A stretch of DNA of 64,000 bases from Bacteroides pyogenes (GCF_014196225.1 NZ_JACIDI010000010.1:1-64000), one strand, 5' to 3'; positions 27,436 through 36,743 are shown, counted from the first letter of the stretch. Made by a program: numbers and translations. The notes: generated from the sequence alone by a model not told the origin.

Positions 27436-28617
27436 ATGAAAGAGAAAGAAAAGAAATATATAGCTTTGTGGCAAGTCATGCTGCGAGAGTGCCGCCGGCT
27501 CGTATCCCGCCCGCTCTACCTTTTCTGCATGGTGATAGCTCCTCTGTTCTGTTATATATTCTTTACCACCTTGATGAGCTCCGGACTTCCGGAAGGCCTG
27601 CCCGCAGGTGTGGTCGACATGGACTGTTCGGCTAACTCCCGCAACATCATCCGTAATCTCGATGCCTTCACCCAAACGGATATTACGGCCCATTACAGCA
27701 ACATAGCAGATGCCCGCATCGCCTTGCAGAAAGGAGAGATATACGGTTTCTTCTATATACCCGAAGGTTTGTCGGCAGAGACGCAAAGCCAACGGCAGCC
27801 TAAGGTCTCTTTCTATACAAACAACTCTTATCTCATTGCCGGCTCTTTGCTTTTCAGAGATATGAAGATGATGGGAGAACTTGTTTCGGGGGCCGCAGCC
27901 AGAAGCATGCTGTATGCCAGAGGAGCGACGGAGAAGCAGGCGATGGGCTTTTTACAACCGATCGTTATCGACACGCACCCGCTGAACAATCCGTGGTTGA
28001 ACTACTCGGTATATTTATGCAACACATTGTTACCGGGCGTATTGATGTTGCTTATATTCATGGTGACGGTTTATTCCATCGGCGTGGAAATCAAGGCCCG
28101 CACAGCACGTGAATGGCTGCGGATGAGCAATAATTCCATCTACATTGCGCTGGCAGGGAAGCTGATACCGCATACGGTTGTCTTTTTCATCATGGGAGCA
28201 TTCTATAATGTGTATTTATACGGCTTCCTGCATTTCCCCTGCAACAGCGGAATCTTTCCCATGCTGCTCGCCACGCTTTGCCTCGTACTGGCTTCGCAAT
28301 GTTGCGGAGTGCTTATGATAGGAATATTGTCCACCCTGCGTCTCGGATTGAGTTTCGCTTCGTTGTGGGGAATGATCTCCTTCTCCATTTCGGGCTTTAC
28401 ATTTCCGGTAATGGCGATGCACCCGGTTTTGCAGGCATTAAGTTATTTGTTCCCGCTGCGGCATTACTTTCTCATCTATGTCGATCAGGCGCTCAACGGA
28501 TACAGCATGGCTTACTCGTGGCCTAACTATACGGCCTTGTTAATATTCATGATGCTTCCTTTCTTCGTAATATATCGACTGAAAAAAGCATTGATTCACT
28601 ATAAATACATACCGTAA
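27436..28617 (+). CDS. ABC-2 type transporter permease
   Basis: One N-terminal transmembrane helix (about 25-47), a periplasmic region of about 150 residues with PEGLPAGVVDMDCSANSRNIIRNLDAF, and five C-terminal helices typical of ABC2_membrane_3 (LPGVLMLLIFMVTVYSIGVEIK; GKLIPHTVVFFIMGAFYN; SGFTFPVMAMHP). The next gene starts at the base after its stop. No ATPase domain is fused to it. Confidence 0.85.
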   Translation: MKEKEKKYIALWQVMLRECRRLVSRPLYLFCMVIAPLFCYIFFTTLMSSGLPEGLPAGVVDMDCSANSRNIIRNLDAFTQTDITAHYSNIADARIALQKGEIYGFFYIPEGLSAETQSQRQPKVSFYTNNSYLIAGSLLFRDMKMMGELVSGAAARSMLYARGATEKQAMGFLQPIVIDTHPLNNPWLNYSVYLCNTLLPGVLMLLIFMVTVYSIGVEIKARTAREWLRMSNNSIYIALAGKLIPHTVVFFIMGAFYNVYLYGFLHFPCNSGIFPMLLATLCLVLASQCCGVLMIGILSTLRLGLSFASLWGMISFSISGFTFPVMAMHPVLQALSYLFPLRHYFLIYVDQALNGYSMAYSWPNYTALLIFMMLPFFVIYRLKKALIHYKYIP

Positions 28618-29868
28618 ATGAAAGATATAAAGTTAAAAGACAAGATAGCTCAGGGCATCAACGACCTGTTTTATATCTGGAAACGGGAGTTCCGAATCAC
28701 TTTCCGCGACCAAGGGGTACTGATATTCTTCATTCTCGTGCCTTTGGGTTATCCTCTGCTATATGCCTTCATTTATAACAATGAAGTGGTACGCGAAGTA
28801 CCGGCGGTGGTAGTGGATGATTCCCGCTCATCGTTCAGTCGCAAATACCTTCAGAACATCGACGCCACTCCCGATGTGGATATCGTTGCCTACTGCGCCG
28901 ACATGAAAGAAGCGCAGCAGATGCTGAAAGAGCGGAAAGCTTACGGTATCATATATATGCCCGCCGATTTCAACGACAAAATCGTAAGAGGAGAGCAATC
29001 GCAGGTACAGATTTTCTGCGACATGAGCGGTTTACTGTATTATAAGTCACTGCTACTGGCCAATACATCGGTCTCTCTCAAGATGAATAAAGACATCAAG
29101 ATTGCACGCAGCGGAAATACCACCGGCAGGCAAGATGAAATTACGGCTTATCCGATAGAATATGAGGATGTAGCCATGTTCAACCCTACGACGGGATTCG
29201 CGGCTTTCCTCATTCCGGCCGTATTGATACTGATTATCCAACAAACTCTGCTTCTGGGGATCGGCCTTTCTGCCGGTACGGCCCGCGAGCACAACCGCTT
29301 CAGAGATCTTGTGCCCATCAACCGGCATTACGAGGGAACGCTGCGAATCGTATTGGGTAAAGGGTTGAGCTATTTTCTGGTCTATTCTTTGGTTTCCGTC
29401 TATGTGCTTTGCGTAGTACCGAGAATATTCAGCCTCAACCAAATCGGGCAGTTTTCAACTCTGACGTTGTTTACACTTCCATACTTAGCGGCGTGTATTT
29501 TCTTTGCAATGACTGCTTCGATCGCCATCCGCAACCGCGAGACCTGCATGCTGCTTTTCGTGTTCACTTCGGTTCCGTTACTGTTTATCTCGGGCATTTC
29601 ATGGCCCGGTTCCGCCATTCCGCCATTCTGGAGGTATGTTTCTTACATATTTCCGTCTACATTCGGCATCAACGGATTTGTACGGATCAACAATATGGGA
29701 GCCACACTAAGCGAAGTCTCCTTCGAATACAAAGCCTTGTGGCTGCAAGCCGGCATTTACTTCCTTACCACCTTTTGGGTGTATCGCTGGCAGATTCTGA
29801 TGAGTCGTAAGCACGCCATTGAAAGATACAGGGAACTAAAAGAAAAGAGAGAGTTTCAGAGGGCCTAA
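28618..29868 (+). CDS. ABC-2 type transporter permease
   Basis: A paralogue of the preceding gene with the same layout: N-terminal helix, periplasmic loop (VPAVVVDDSRSSFSRKYLQNI) and C-terminal helix bundle (PAVLILIIQQTLLLGIGLSAGT; LFISGISWPGSAIPPFWRYVSYIFPST). The two permeases probably form a heterodimer. The operon ends at a strong hairpin (29966-30008) with no ATPase gene, so the nucleotide-binding subunit must come from elsewhere in the genome. Confidence 0.85.
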   Translation: MKDIKLKDKIAQGINDLFYIWKREFRITFRDQGVLIFFILVPLGYPLLYAFIYNNEVVREVPAVVVDDSRSSFSRKYLQNIDATPDVDIVAYCADMKEAQQMLKERKAYGIIYMPADFNDKIVRGEQSQVQIFCDMSGLLYYKSLLLANTSVSLKMNKDIKIARSGNTTGRQDEITAYPIEYEDVAMFNPTTGFAAFLIPAVLILIIQQTLLLGIGLSAGTAREHNRFRDLVPINRHYEGTLRIVLGKGLSYFLVYSLVSVYVLCVVPRIFSLNQIGQFSTLTLFTLPYLAACIFFAMTASIAIRNRETCMLLFVFTSVPLLFISGISWPGSAIPPFWRYVSYIFPSTFGINGFVRINNMGATLSEVSFEYKALWLQAGIYFLTTFWVYRWQILMSRKHAIERYRELKEKREFQRA

Positions 29869-29965
29869 ACCGCAGGATATAAGGGCATGTATCCCTACTG
29901 CCGATCGCAGAGAAGTGAAGTCGAACAACTCTCAATCTAAACTTACTACTCTTGTTAACAATAAA

Positions 29966-30008
29966 AAGAGCCGTATCTTTACTCCGAACAGAGTTTGATA
30001 CGGCTCTT
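29966..30008. terminator. bidirectional intrinsic terminator
   Basis: A 12-bp perfect stem, AAGAGCCGTATC (29966-29977) and GATACGGCTCTT (29997-30008), lies between the plus-strand efflux operon and the minus-strand PorT-like gene. On the minus strand it ends in five T, so it suits both. Confidence 0.85.
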
Positions 30009-30100
30009 CTTATGTCTTCGAGTTATAGCTTATAGCCTTCTCGGGTTGTCATTCTTAATTCGACACCTTCTCATTGAACTTTTATCTCAAGCAGGACTTA

Positions 30101-30697
30101 TCAGAATTTGTAACCTACACCTACTGAGAAGTTCATGTTCTTCGGCGATTTTTCAGCGTCATACAGTTTAGTCAAACCGATTTCTCCGGTCAAATCGATA
30201 AAAATACGGTTTATTTCATAAGCAACGCCTACACCTAAACCTGCATCGAATTTATCCGCACCTTTTATAACAGTAATACCGGCAACCTTTGTATCTCCAA
30301 AAAAGTCGACCTTTTCACCGGCAAATTTATACTTGCCTCCCAGACCATAAGCAATGTACGGACCGGCCTTTATCACAACATTCTGTCCGTCTGCCACAGC
30401 AAAACGAACGGCAGCCATTATAGGCAATTCGAGATACATAGGATTGGCAGTCAGAGTTTTTCCGGCTGCATCCAGCTTAAATCCTTTGGTTGTAAACAAC
30501 AGAGAAGGTTGGATAGACCATAATTCATTGAAAGCATATTCCATACCTACACCGGCTTGAAACCCTGCTTTTACCTTAGAGTCGTCAATCTGTGTAACGT
30601 TGCTCAGATTCATACCTACTTTGGCATTCCAAGATACCTGCGAATAAGAAACAATTGAAACCAGTGCAAATAGCACAAAAATCAAACCTTTTTTCAT
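30101..30697 (-). CDS. PorT-like outer membrane beta-barrel protein
   Basis: A signal peptide (MKKGLIFVLFALVSIVSYS) precedes about eight amphipathic beta strands of the PorT/OmpW-like type: SWNAKVGMNLSNV, FQAGVGMEYAFNELWSIQPSLLF, VIKAGPYIAYGLGGKY, FDAGLGVGVAYEINRIFIDLTGEIGL, ending with NFSVGVGYKF and a terminal Phe needed for barrel assembly. The function of these small barrels is mostly unknown. A TATCTTTG box (minus strand, 30833-30840) may be its -7 element, giving a leader of about 130 nt. Confidence 0.8.
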   Translation of the reverse strand: MKKGLIFVLFALVSIVSYSQVSWNAKVGMNLSNVTQIDDSKVKAGFQAGVGMEYAFNELWSIQPSLLFTTKGFKLDAAGKTLTANPMYLELPIMAAVRFAVADGQNVVIKAGPYIAYGLGGKYKFAGEKVDFFGDTKVAGITVIKGADKFDAGLGVGVAYEINRIFIDLTGEIGLTKLYDAEKSPKNMNFSVGVGYKF

Positions 30698-31091
30698 ATT
30701 ATTCTTAATTTTATTCTGCTGCCCTCATCCCATGAACAGCTTATGTGAAACAAATGAAAGTACGGGGAATTCTCCGAAACATATTCAGTAACCGAGCGTA
30801 CATTTTTCACTAAAGTGTTTAGATTACAGCCGCAAAGATATTCAAATTCTTTTGATGTGTAGCTTTTAAGAGGCTTTTTTTGCAGAAACATGTGAAAAGC
30901 AAACTCTTGGCTGACTATAAAAAAGAATAAGGCCATTACCGGCAATACCCGCCTGCACAGATGAAAACAGGGGCATAAAGTGAATTTCCCCGAATGGTAA
31001 CCGCACAGTATCTCTACCGGAAAAACGACAAAAGAGACAGAAAGCACCACGCGGACAAAGAATCACCCGGTCTTCAAAAAAAACCTCATCC

Positions 31092-31530
31092 GGTTATAGG
31101 AAAGGATTTGTTCCACGACAATAAAGATTCCGTAAAGCCATAGAAAAGGGATTTGTCCAACTACCTAAAGACCCCGTAAAGCCATGGGAAGGACTACGTT
31201 TCACTACAAGAAAGATTCCGTAAAATCATGGAAGAGGATTTGTCCGACTACAAGAAAGACCCCGTAAAATCATGGAAAGGACTCCGCTTCACTACAAGAA
31301 AAAACCCGTAAAGCCATAGAAAAGGATTTGTCCGACTACAAGAAAGATCCCGTAAAATCATGGAAAGGACTCCGCTTCACTACAAGAAAGATTCCGTAAA
31401 ATCATGGAGGAGGATTTGTCCGACTACAAGAAAAACCCCGTAAAATCATGGAAAGGACTCCGCTTCACTACAAGAAAAAAACCGTAAAGCCATAGAAAAG
31501 GATTTGTCCGACTACAAGAAAAACCGGATA
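31092..31530. repeat. 44-bp tandem repeat array
   Basis: The word CCGTAAA begins at 31130, 31174, 31218, 31262, 31306, 31350, 31394, 31438 and 31482, always 44 bp apart. Two unit types roughly alternate: one with GGATTTGTCCGACTACAAG, one with GGACTCCGCTTCACTACAAG, giving an 88-bp higher-order repeat. Both ends share CCGG...AGGAAA (31090-31103 and 31524-31543). Units contain stops and the period is not a multiple of three, so it is not coding. From 30841 to 31091 I see no gene. Confidence 0.9.
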
Positions 31531-31544
31531 AAGTTACAGGAAAT

Positions 31545-31667
31545 CTCTGTTCAACCGTAACAAAGCCTCTGCCCGATTCCAACAGAGCCTCTATTCAGTC
31601 CCAACAGCGACTCTGTTCAACCGTAACAAACCCTCTGTTATTTCAAAACAGCGACTCTGTTCAACCC
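31545..31667. repeat. 22-bp tandem array of imperfect palindromes
   Basis: Five full units start at 31545, 31567, 31589, 31611 and 31633, and a partial sixth at 31655. Each starts CTCT(G/A) and most end in a partial complement, for example CTCTG...CAGAG in unit 2 and CTCTGTT...AACAAAG in units 1 and 4. The array follows the 44-bp array directly. From 31668 to 31856 I see no gene. Confidence 0.85.
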
Positions 31668-31856
31668 AAAGGCAGTACACTTCCGTGAAAGACACAGGCA
31701 GGAAATCCGGAGGGATACGGACGGACAGGTGGAAAAGGCAGTATCCCAACGTGACACACACAATGGCGAAAGAGGAAACAACGAGCTGAGAGAAAAAGAA
31801 AAATCAGCCGGAAGAAGCGCGGATTTCAGCAATTCACATGATTTAACCTACTAACT

Positions 31857-31900
31857 ATTGGATTATTACGAAAACTTCGTAGATTTGCGAAAGATTCGTA
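31857..31900 (+). promoter_or_regulatory. promoter with two BlaI-type operators
   Basis: ATTG (31857-31860), 19 bp, then TAGATTTG (31880-31887) forms the promoter. TACGAA-AAC-TTCGTA (31867-31881) is a perfect palindrome between the boxes. TGCGAA-AGA-TTCGTA (31886-31900) is a second copy with one mismatch, reaching from the -7 box past the start. Centres are 19 bp apart. BlaI/MecI dimers bind such TAC...GTA dyads, so autorepression is likely. Confidence 0.75.
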
Positions 31901-31915
31901 ATCAGACTACAGAAC

Positions 31916-32281
31916 ATGGAAAAATTAACGATACAAGAAGAAGAAGTAATGATTTACATCTGGGAGATGGGAGATTGTTTCATAAAAGATATCCTGGGAA
32001 GATACGCTCCGCCGGCGCCTCCTTACACCACCGTGGCTTCCATCGTGAAGAATCTCGAGCGGAAAGGGTATGTGTCTTCGAAACGCATGGGAAATACCTA
32101 TCAATACTCTCCCGCTATCCGCGAAAGCGAGTATAAACGCCATTTCATGAGCGGCGTGGTGCGTAACTATTTTGAGAACTCTTACAAAGAGATGGTTTCT
32201 TTCTTTGCTAAAGACCGGAAAATATCCGCCGACGACCTGAAAGAGATTATCGAACTGATAGAAAAAGGAAAAGAATCGTAG
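31916..32281 (+). CDS. blaI-like: BlaI/MecI-family repressor
   Basis: A winged-helix repressor of 121 residues: EKLTIQEEEVMIYIWEMG (helix 1), PPAPPYTTVASIVKNLERKGYVSSKRMGNTYQYSPAI (recognition helix and wing) and a C-terminal dimer domain (FMSGVVRNYFENSYKEMVSFFAKD; ISADDLKEIIELIEKG). In the classical pair the repressor is cleaved when the membrane sensor BlaR1 is activated. Here the following gene encodes an M56 protease. Two matching operators lie in its own promoter. No beta-lactamase gene is near, so the signal may be envelope stress rather than antibiotic (inference). Confidence 0.92.
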   Translation: MEKLTIQEEEVMIYIWEMGDCFIKDILGRYAPPAPPYTTVASIVKNLERKGYVSSKRMGNTYQYSPAIRESEYKRHFMSGVVRNYFENSYKEMVSFFAKDRKISADDLKEIIELIEKGKES

Positions 32282-32299
32282 GACAAACCCCTTACTGCC

Positions 32300-34195
32300 A
32301 TGACTCCGGAACTCGTATATTTTTTTAAAGTCAACATAGCCATTGCCTTGTTTTATGCTTTCTACAGGCTGTTTTTCTACAAAGACACATTCTTTTCGTG
32401 GCGCCGCACGGCTTTGCTATGCTTCTTTGCCGTATCTCTGCTCTATCCGTTACTCAACATTCAGCAATGGGTGAAAGAGCAGGAACCTATCGCCGCCATG
32501 GCAGATCTGTACGCAAACGCCATACTTCCGGAATTTACGGTCGGCACGGACCCGTCTTCCGGCCATTGGCAGGAATGGCTCAAGCAGCTTTCAACATTTC
32601 TCTACCTGAGCGGAGTACTGTTGCTCACCATCCGCTTTTTCATCCGGTTGGGAAGCATCATACGCTTGCGCATCCACAGTCCGAAAGCCGAAATGCAAGG
32701 AATACGCGTGCACCTGCTGAAGAAAGAAGCAAGTCCGTTCTCCTTCTTCCACTGGATATTCATTCACCCCGAATCGCATACGGATAGCGAAATCAGCGAG
32801 ATCATTACGCACGAGCAGACGCATGTCCGTCAGTACCACTCGATAGACGTACTCATCAGCGAGGTGATGTGCATCGCCTGCTGGTTCAATCCGTTCGTCT
32901 GGCTGATGAAACGCGAAGTGAGAGGAAACCTCGAATATTTGGCAGATTATCGCGTATTGGAAGCGGGACACGACAGTAAATCATACCAGTACCATTTGTT
33001 GGGACTGACTCACCATAAGGCTGCAGCAAAATTATCCAATAATTTCAATGTTTTACCATTAAAAAACCGTATTAAAATGATGAATAAACGACGCACCGGA
33101 AAAATAGGAAGAACAAAATACCTGTTGTTTCTTCCGTTGGCTGCCCTGTTGCTGATTGTAAGCAACATCGAAACAGTGGCGCGAACCACGAAAGAGTTTG
33201 CCAAAGAGATGATGGGAGAAGCGCTTGTAAAAGATGCCGTATCCCCCGAAACTGCGAATCTTCCGGAACAACCAACCGGAACAACGACTCTGCAAGATAA
33301 GAAAACACCTCCCCCTCCTCCGCCGCCAACTACCAAAAAGCAAGCGGACAAGAAGGAAAAGGTTGCTCCTCCACCTCCACCCGCACCGAAGAAACAGACT
33401 GATCAGGACGATCCTGTATTCGAAGTAGTGGAAGTAATGCCGGTATTTCCCGGAGGAACAAAAGAATTGATGTCATATCTGGGCAATAACATTCAATATC
33501 CGAAAGAAGCGAAAGACAAAGGCTTAGAAGGACGCGTGATCGTCTCCTTTGTAGTAGACAAGCAAGGGAATGTACTGAATCCGAAGATTGTACGCAATGA
33601 TGTGGTAGTAACCGCTTATGCGCCGAAGGACGGGAAAGGCGAACCAGCCAAAGTGAAACCCGACGAAAGCGCTTTGCTTGAAAAAGAGGCCCTGCGGGTA
33701 GTTTCTGCCATGCCGAAATGGACGCCGGGCAAACAGAGAGGAAAAGAAGTCAACGTACGCTATACGCTGCCGATTATGTTCCGCCTGTCTAAACCGAAGC
33801 CTACAGCAGTACCGGAGGTAGCGGGAGCCAAATTGGAGGACAAGCCGGAAAACGGTGTTTATCAAGTAGTGGAACAATTGCCCGAATTTCCCGGCGGACA
33901 ATCCAAGTTGATGGGGTTTCTCGCTCAAAACATGAAATATCCCGTAGAGGCGCAGAAGAATAATGAGCAAGGGCGGGTGATCGTACAAATGGTGGTAGAA
34001 GCGGACGGAAGCATATCCAACATCAAAGTACTCAGGAGCGTATCGCCCTCATTGGATGCCGAAGCCATGCGAGTAGTCGGCAGCATGCCGAAATGGAAGC
34101 CGGGCATGCACAAAGGGAAAGCCGTGGCCGTGAAATACACGCTGCCTATCAGCTTCAAGCTACAAGATCCTCCGGTAGAACCGCAGAAGAAATAG
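32300..34195 (+). CDS. BlaR1-like M56 membrane metallopeptidase with two TonB C-terminal domains
   Basis: Transmembrane helices lie near residues 7-27, 37-52, 100-118 and 275-293. The M56 zinc site HEQTH is at 171-175, followed by LEYLADYRVLEAG. After the last helix a proline-rich linker (about 340-385, PPPPPPP and PPPPPAP) leads to two TonB C-terminal domains (about 400-508 and 525-623), each with MPVFPGG or LPEFPGG, Y(P)xEA, GRVIV and MPKW.PG. No penicillin-binding domain is present, unlike BlaR1. It probably senses the envelope and inactivates the BlaI-like repressor. The gene starts 18 bp after blaI. Confidence 0.88.
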   Translation: MTPELVYFFKVNIAIALFYAFYRLFFYKDTFFSWRRTALLCFFAVSLLYPLLNIQQWVKEQEPIAAMADLYANAILPEFTVGTDPSSGHWQEWLKQLSTFLYLSGVLLLTIRFFIRLGSIIRLRIHSPKAEMQGIRVHLLKKEASPFSFFHWIFIHPESHTDSEISEIITHEQTHVRQYHSIDVLISEVMCIACWFNPFVWLMKREVRGNLEYLADYRVLEAGHDSKSYQYHLLGLTHHKAAAKLSNNFNVLPLKNRIKMMNKRRTGKIGRTKYLLFLPLAALLLIVSNIETVARTTKEFAKEMMGEALVKDAVSPETANLPEQPTGTTTLQDKKTPPPPPPPTTKKQADKKEKVAPPPPPAPKKQTDQDDPVFEVVEVMPVFPGGTKELMSYLGNNIQYPKEAKDKGLEGRVIVSFVVDKQGNVLNPKIVRNDVVVTAYAPKDGKGEPAKVKPDESALLEKEALRVVSAMPKWTPGKQRGKEVNVRYTLPIMFRLSKPKPTAVPEVAGAKLEDKPENGVYQVVEQLPEFPGGQSKLMGFLAQNMKYPVEAQKNNEQGRVIVQMVVEADGSISNIKVLRSVSPSLDAEAMRVVGSMPKWKPGMHKGKAVAVKYTLPISFKLQDPPVEPQKK

Positions 34196-34203
34196 AACTC
34201 TGC

Positions 34204-34241
34204 GAGGAAGGAGCCACCGACGTACCGTTGCCTCCTTCCTC
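34204..34241 (+). terminator. hairpin after the BlaI-M56 operon
   Basis: GAGGAAGGAG (34204-34213) pairs with CTCCTTCCTC (34232-34241), starting 8 bp after the M56 stop. No T run follows, so this may be a weak or factor-assisted terminator. Confidence 0.5.
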
Positions 34242-34643
34242 ACAGAACCGCAAAAGAGATAAATTGCCGGAGTGATTTTTATTCTCCGCATACAAAGAAA
34301 CGCTTTAAGAGTGAAGCGAGAAAAGCATCAGAACGGGGCAAACACTTGCAAATGTGAAATCGGAGAAAGCAAAACGAGATGTAAAAGACACGGCATCTCA
34401 AGGGAAAAACCCCAAGTTAGCGCCCCGAAGCAAATGTGCCAAAACTCAAAAAAACTCTCAAAGAACCAAGCTTCGGAATCGTCTCTTAAGCAGAAACGCG
34501 AATAAAGACTTCTGAGGAAGAGTCGTTCCTAAGCTTTGCCACATTTTCTTTTTCAACGCTATTCCACGCATAATTCAATCCTTATAATATAAGGAACAAC
34601 AAAATTTTACTATTTTTGTACGAAACCAAAGAATAGTATACAC
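34242..34643. other. intergenic region before the thioredoxin-like gene
   Basis: No gene seen. TATTTTTG at 34611-34618 fits a -7 box for the next gene, without a clear TTTG at 19-21 bp. A TACGAA half of the BlaI-type operator follows at 34619-34624. Confidence 0.35.
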
Positions 34644-36536
34644 ATGAAAAAAAACACATGGATTATCTGCTTGCTGCTGTGCGCCGCCTGCGCCATGCGA
34701 GCCAAAGAGAGAGTAATAGAGCGTCCGCCTTTCATCGCGTGGAACAGTATGAGCATCGAAATAGACAAACTGGTGATCAGCGATACGGCTACCGTAGCCT
34801 ATATTAAAGCATTCTACCGGCCGAAGTTCTGGATCAAAATAGCTAAAGGAAGTTTCCTTGCCGATCCCGACGGACAACTGTATCCCATCCGCAGAGGAAT
34901 CGGCATTACGCTCGATGAGGAGTTCTGGATGCCCGAATCCGGCGAAGCCGAGTTCCAACTGGTATTCCCTCCGTTGCCGGAAAACGTGACTTGGGTAGAC
35001 TTTTCCGAAGGAGACACGGAGGGGGCATTCAAGATATGGGGCATCCAATTGGATAAAAAGGCGTTTTACAAACGTGATTTGCCTAAAGAAGCCATCGTTC
35101 ATAAAATACATAAAGAGGCTGCGCTGCCCGTTCCGGAGTTCGCTTACGGGAAAGCGACCGTTAAAGGAAAAATCATGGACTATCGGGAAGGAATGCCACA
35201 AGCAGGCAGACTGCATTTGCTGGAACCGCTCAGATGGACAAGCTCTTTACAGGAGATAAATATACACGAAGACGGTACATTCGAGGTGGAAACCGATGTG
35301 ATTACCACTACTCCCGCCATCTTCTCCTTTCCATTTGCCCAAGTCTCGTGCTTGCTGGCTCCGGGTAAAGAGACAAAAGTGCTCATTAATCCGGCGGAGT
35401 ATTGCCGACAACAGTCGCAATTACATAAGAATGCCAAACCTTACGGGAAGAAAGCTTATTTCGAAGGTTATCTGGCAGCGCTTCAACAAGAGTTGTCGGA
35501 CAATACCATCAAAACAAACCTGGCGGCCAATCCGCGCAGCCACTTCGACCGAATAGCGGATAAAGACGTCAATAGTGTAAAAGAGTATTTCACCGAACTA
35601 CGCCGGAATACTCTTCAGGAGATAGAAAAGGCAGATATGAGCAGGGCTGCCAAAGAAGTTCTTGCAGCCAACACGGATAACACCACGGCCATCAACATTC
35701 TCATGGCTGACGATATGATGAAGCAAGCACATATCATCACACAGAAACTAAACAGAGAGCAGGCGAACGAATATTACAGAGATACCCGCATCGAGATGCC
35801 CGAAGACTTCTACAGCGTACTGAAAGAACTCTCGATAAATACGCCTGCAAATCTGTATACACCGGAATTTGCTTACATAGCGCTCGTGGCCCGTCGTTAT
35901 CAGGAGTTGCTGGAAAAGACTCTCGGAACCTCCGAAGGGGTGTTGTTCCAAACAATGGAAGCGCTGAAGTACTATCGCTCCATCGAAGACTTCACTCCGC
36001 TGACGGCGGAACAGAAAGCGACCCTCGACGCATTGCCCGAACCCGCTTATAAAGAATTGCTCACCGCTCTCAACAACGAGTTGCTCCGAAAGATAGAGGA
36101 GAACAAAAAGAAAAGCGGATTCACCGTAAACGAAGTACGAGAAGTGAGCAACGAAGATTTGTTTTCTTCTATCCTTGCCAAATACAAAGGGCATGTATTG
36201 CTGGTTGACTTCTGGGCTACCTGGTGCGGACCCTGCCGCATGGCCAACAAAACGATGATTCCGATGAAAGAAGAACTGAAAGACAAAGACATCATCTACG
36301 TCTACATTACAGGAGAAACTTCGCCTAAAGGCGTATGGGAAAATATGATTCCGGATATACACGGGGAGCACTTCCGCTTGACTAACGAACAATATAATTA
36401 CTTGAGAACGAACCTCAAGATTGAAGGAGTGCCTACTTATTTCGTTGTCGACCGCGAAGGAAAGACTACGTACAGGTCAACCGGATTCCCCGGAACGGGC
36501 ACGATGAAAGAGCAATTGCTGAAAGTGCTGAATTAA
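34644..36536 (+). CDS. TlpA-like thioredoxin-fold protein with long N-terminal region
   Basis: A signal sequence (about 1-20, with a possible lipobox ICLLLCAAC) leads into about 480 residues that lack a known motif, including a beta-rich part (about 40-240) and a helical part (about 260-480). The C-terminal 130 residues are a TlpA/ResA-type thioredoxin fold: VLLVDFWATWCGPC (Cys 528 and 531) and the cis-Pro segment IEGVPTYFVVDREG. Such proteins reduce or exchange disulfides in the periplasm. Close to the BlaI-M56 operon on the same strand, but with its own spacer. Confidence 0.8.
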   Translation: MKKNTWIICLLLCAACAMRAKERVIERPPFIAWNSMSIEIDKLVISDTATVAYIKAFYRPKFWIKIAKGSFLADPDGQLYPIRRGIGITLDEEFWMPESGEAEFQLVFPPLPENVTWVDFSEGDTEGAFKIWGIQLDKKAFYKRDLPKEAIVHKIHKEAALPVPEFAYGKATVKGKIMDYREGMPQAGRLHLLEPLRWTSSLQEINIHEDGTFEVETDVITTTPAIFSFPFAQVSCLLAPGKETKVLINPAEYCRQQSQLHKNAKPYGKKAYFEGYLAALQQELSDNTIKTNLAANPRSHFDRIADKDVNSVKEYFTELRRNTLQEIEKADMSRAAKEVLAANTDNTTAINILMADDMMKQAHIITQKLNREQANEYYRDTRIEMPEDFYSVLKELSINTPANLYTPEFAYIALVARRYQELLEKTLGTSEGVLFQTMEALKYYRSIEDFTPLTAEQKATLDALPEPAYKELLTALNNELLRKIEENKKKSGFTVNEVREVSNEDLFSSILAKYKGHVLLVDFWATWCGPCRMANKTMIPMKEELKDKDIIYVYITGETSPKGVWENMIPDIHGEHFRLTNEQYNYLRTNLKIEGVPTYFVVDREGKTTYRSTGFPGTGTMKEQLLKVLN

Positions 36537-36687
36537 CCGATGAATCACGAAAAGGCGAACTCCGAATCGCCAAGAAAGCACTGGATAGAATCTTGAGGGG
36601 GACATATAAGCATGACAGCCGGAAGAAGATATTCTGCGGCACGAACCCCAAGCCCCGCAAGCAACTGACATGCAGATAATAACAAAT

Positions 36688-36743
36688 AAAAAACATTGGG
36701 AGCCCCATACCGGCGGATTGGTATGGGGCTCCCAATGTTTTTT
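36688..36743. terminator. 24-bp perfect hairpin terminator
   Basis: Arms at 36688-36711 and 36720-36743 are perfectly complementary with an 8-nt loop. The left arm starts with A6 and the right ends with T6, so the hairpin should terminate transcription in both directions between the convergent thioredoxin-like and mrp genes. Confidence 0.9.

Noticed and set aside
31092-31667. CRISPR array
   Set aside because: The repeats are contiguous without unique spacers and no cas gene is present.
32300-34195. Beta-lactam sensor BlaR1
   Set aside because: The penicillin-binding sensor domain is missing and TonB_C domains take its place; no beta-lactamase is near.
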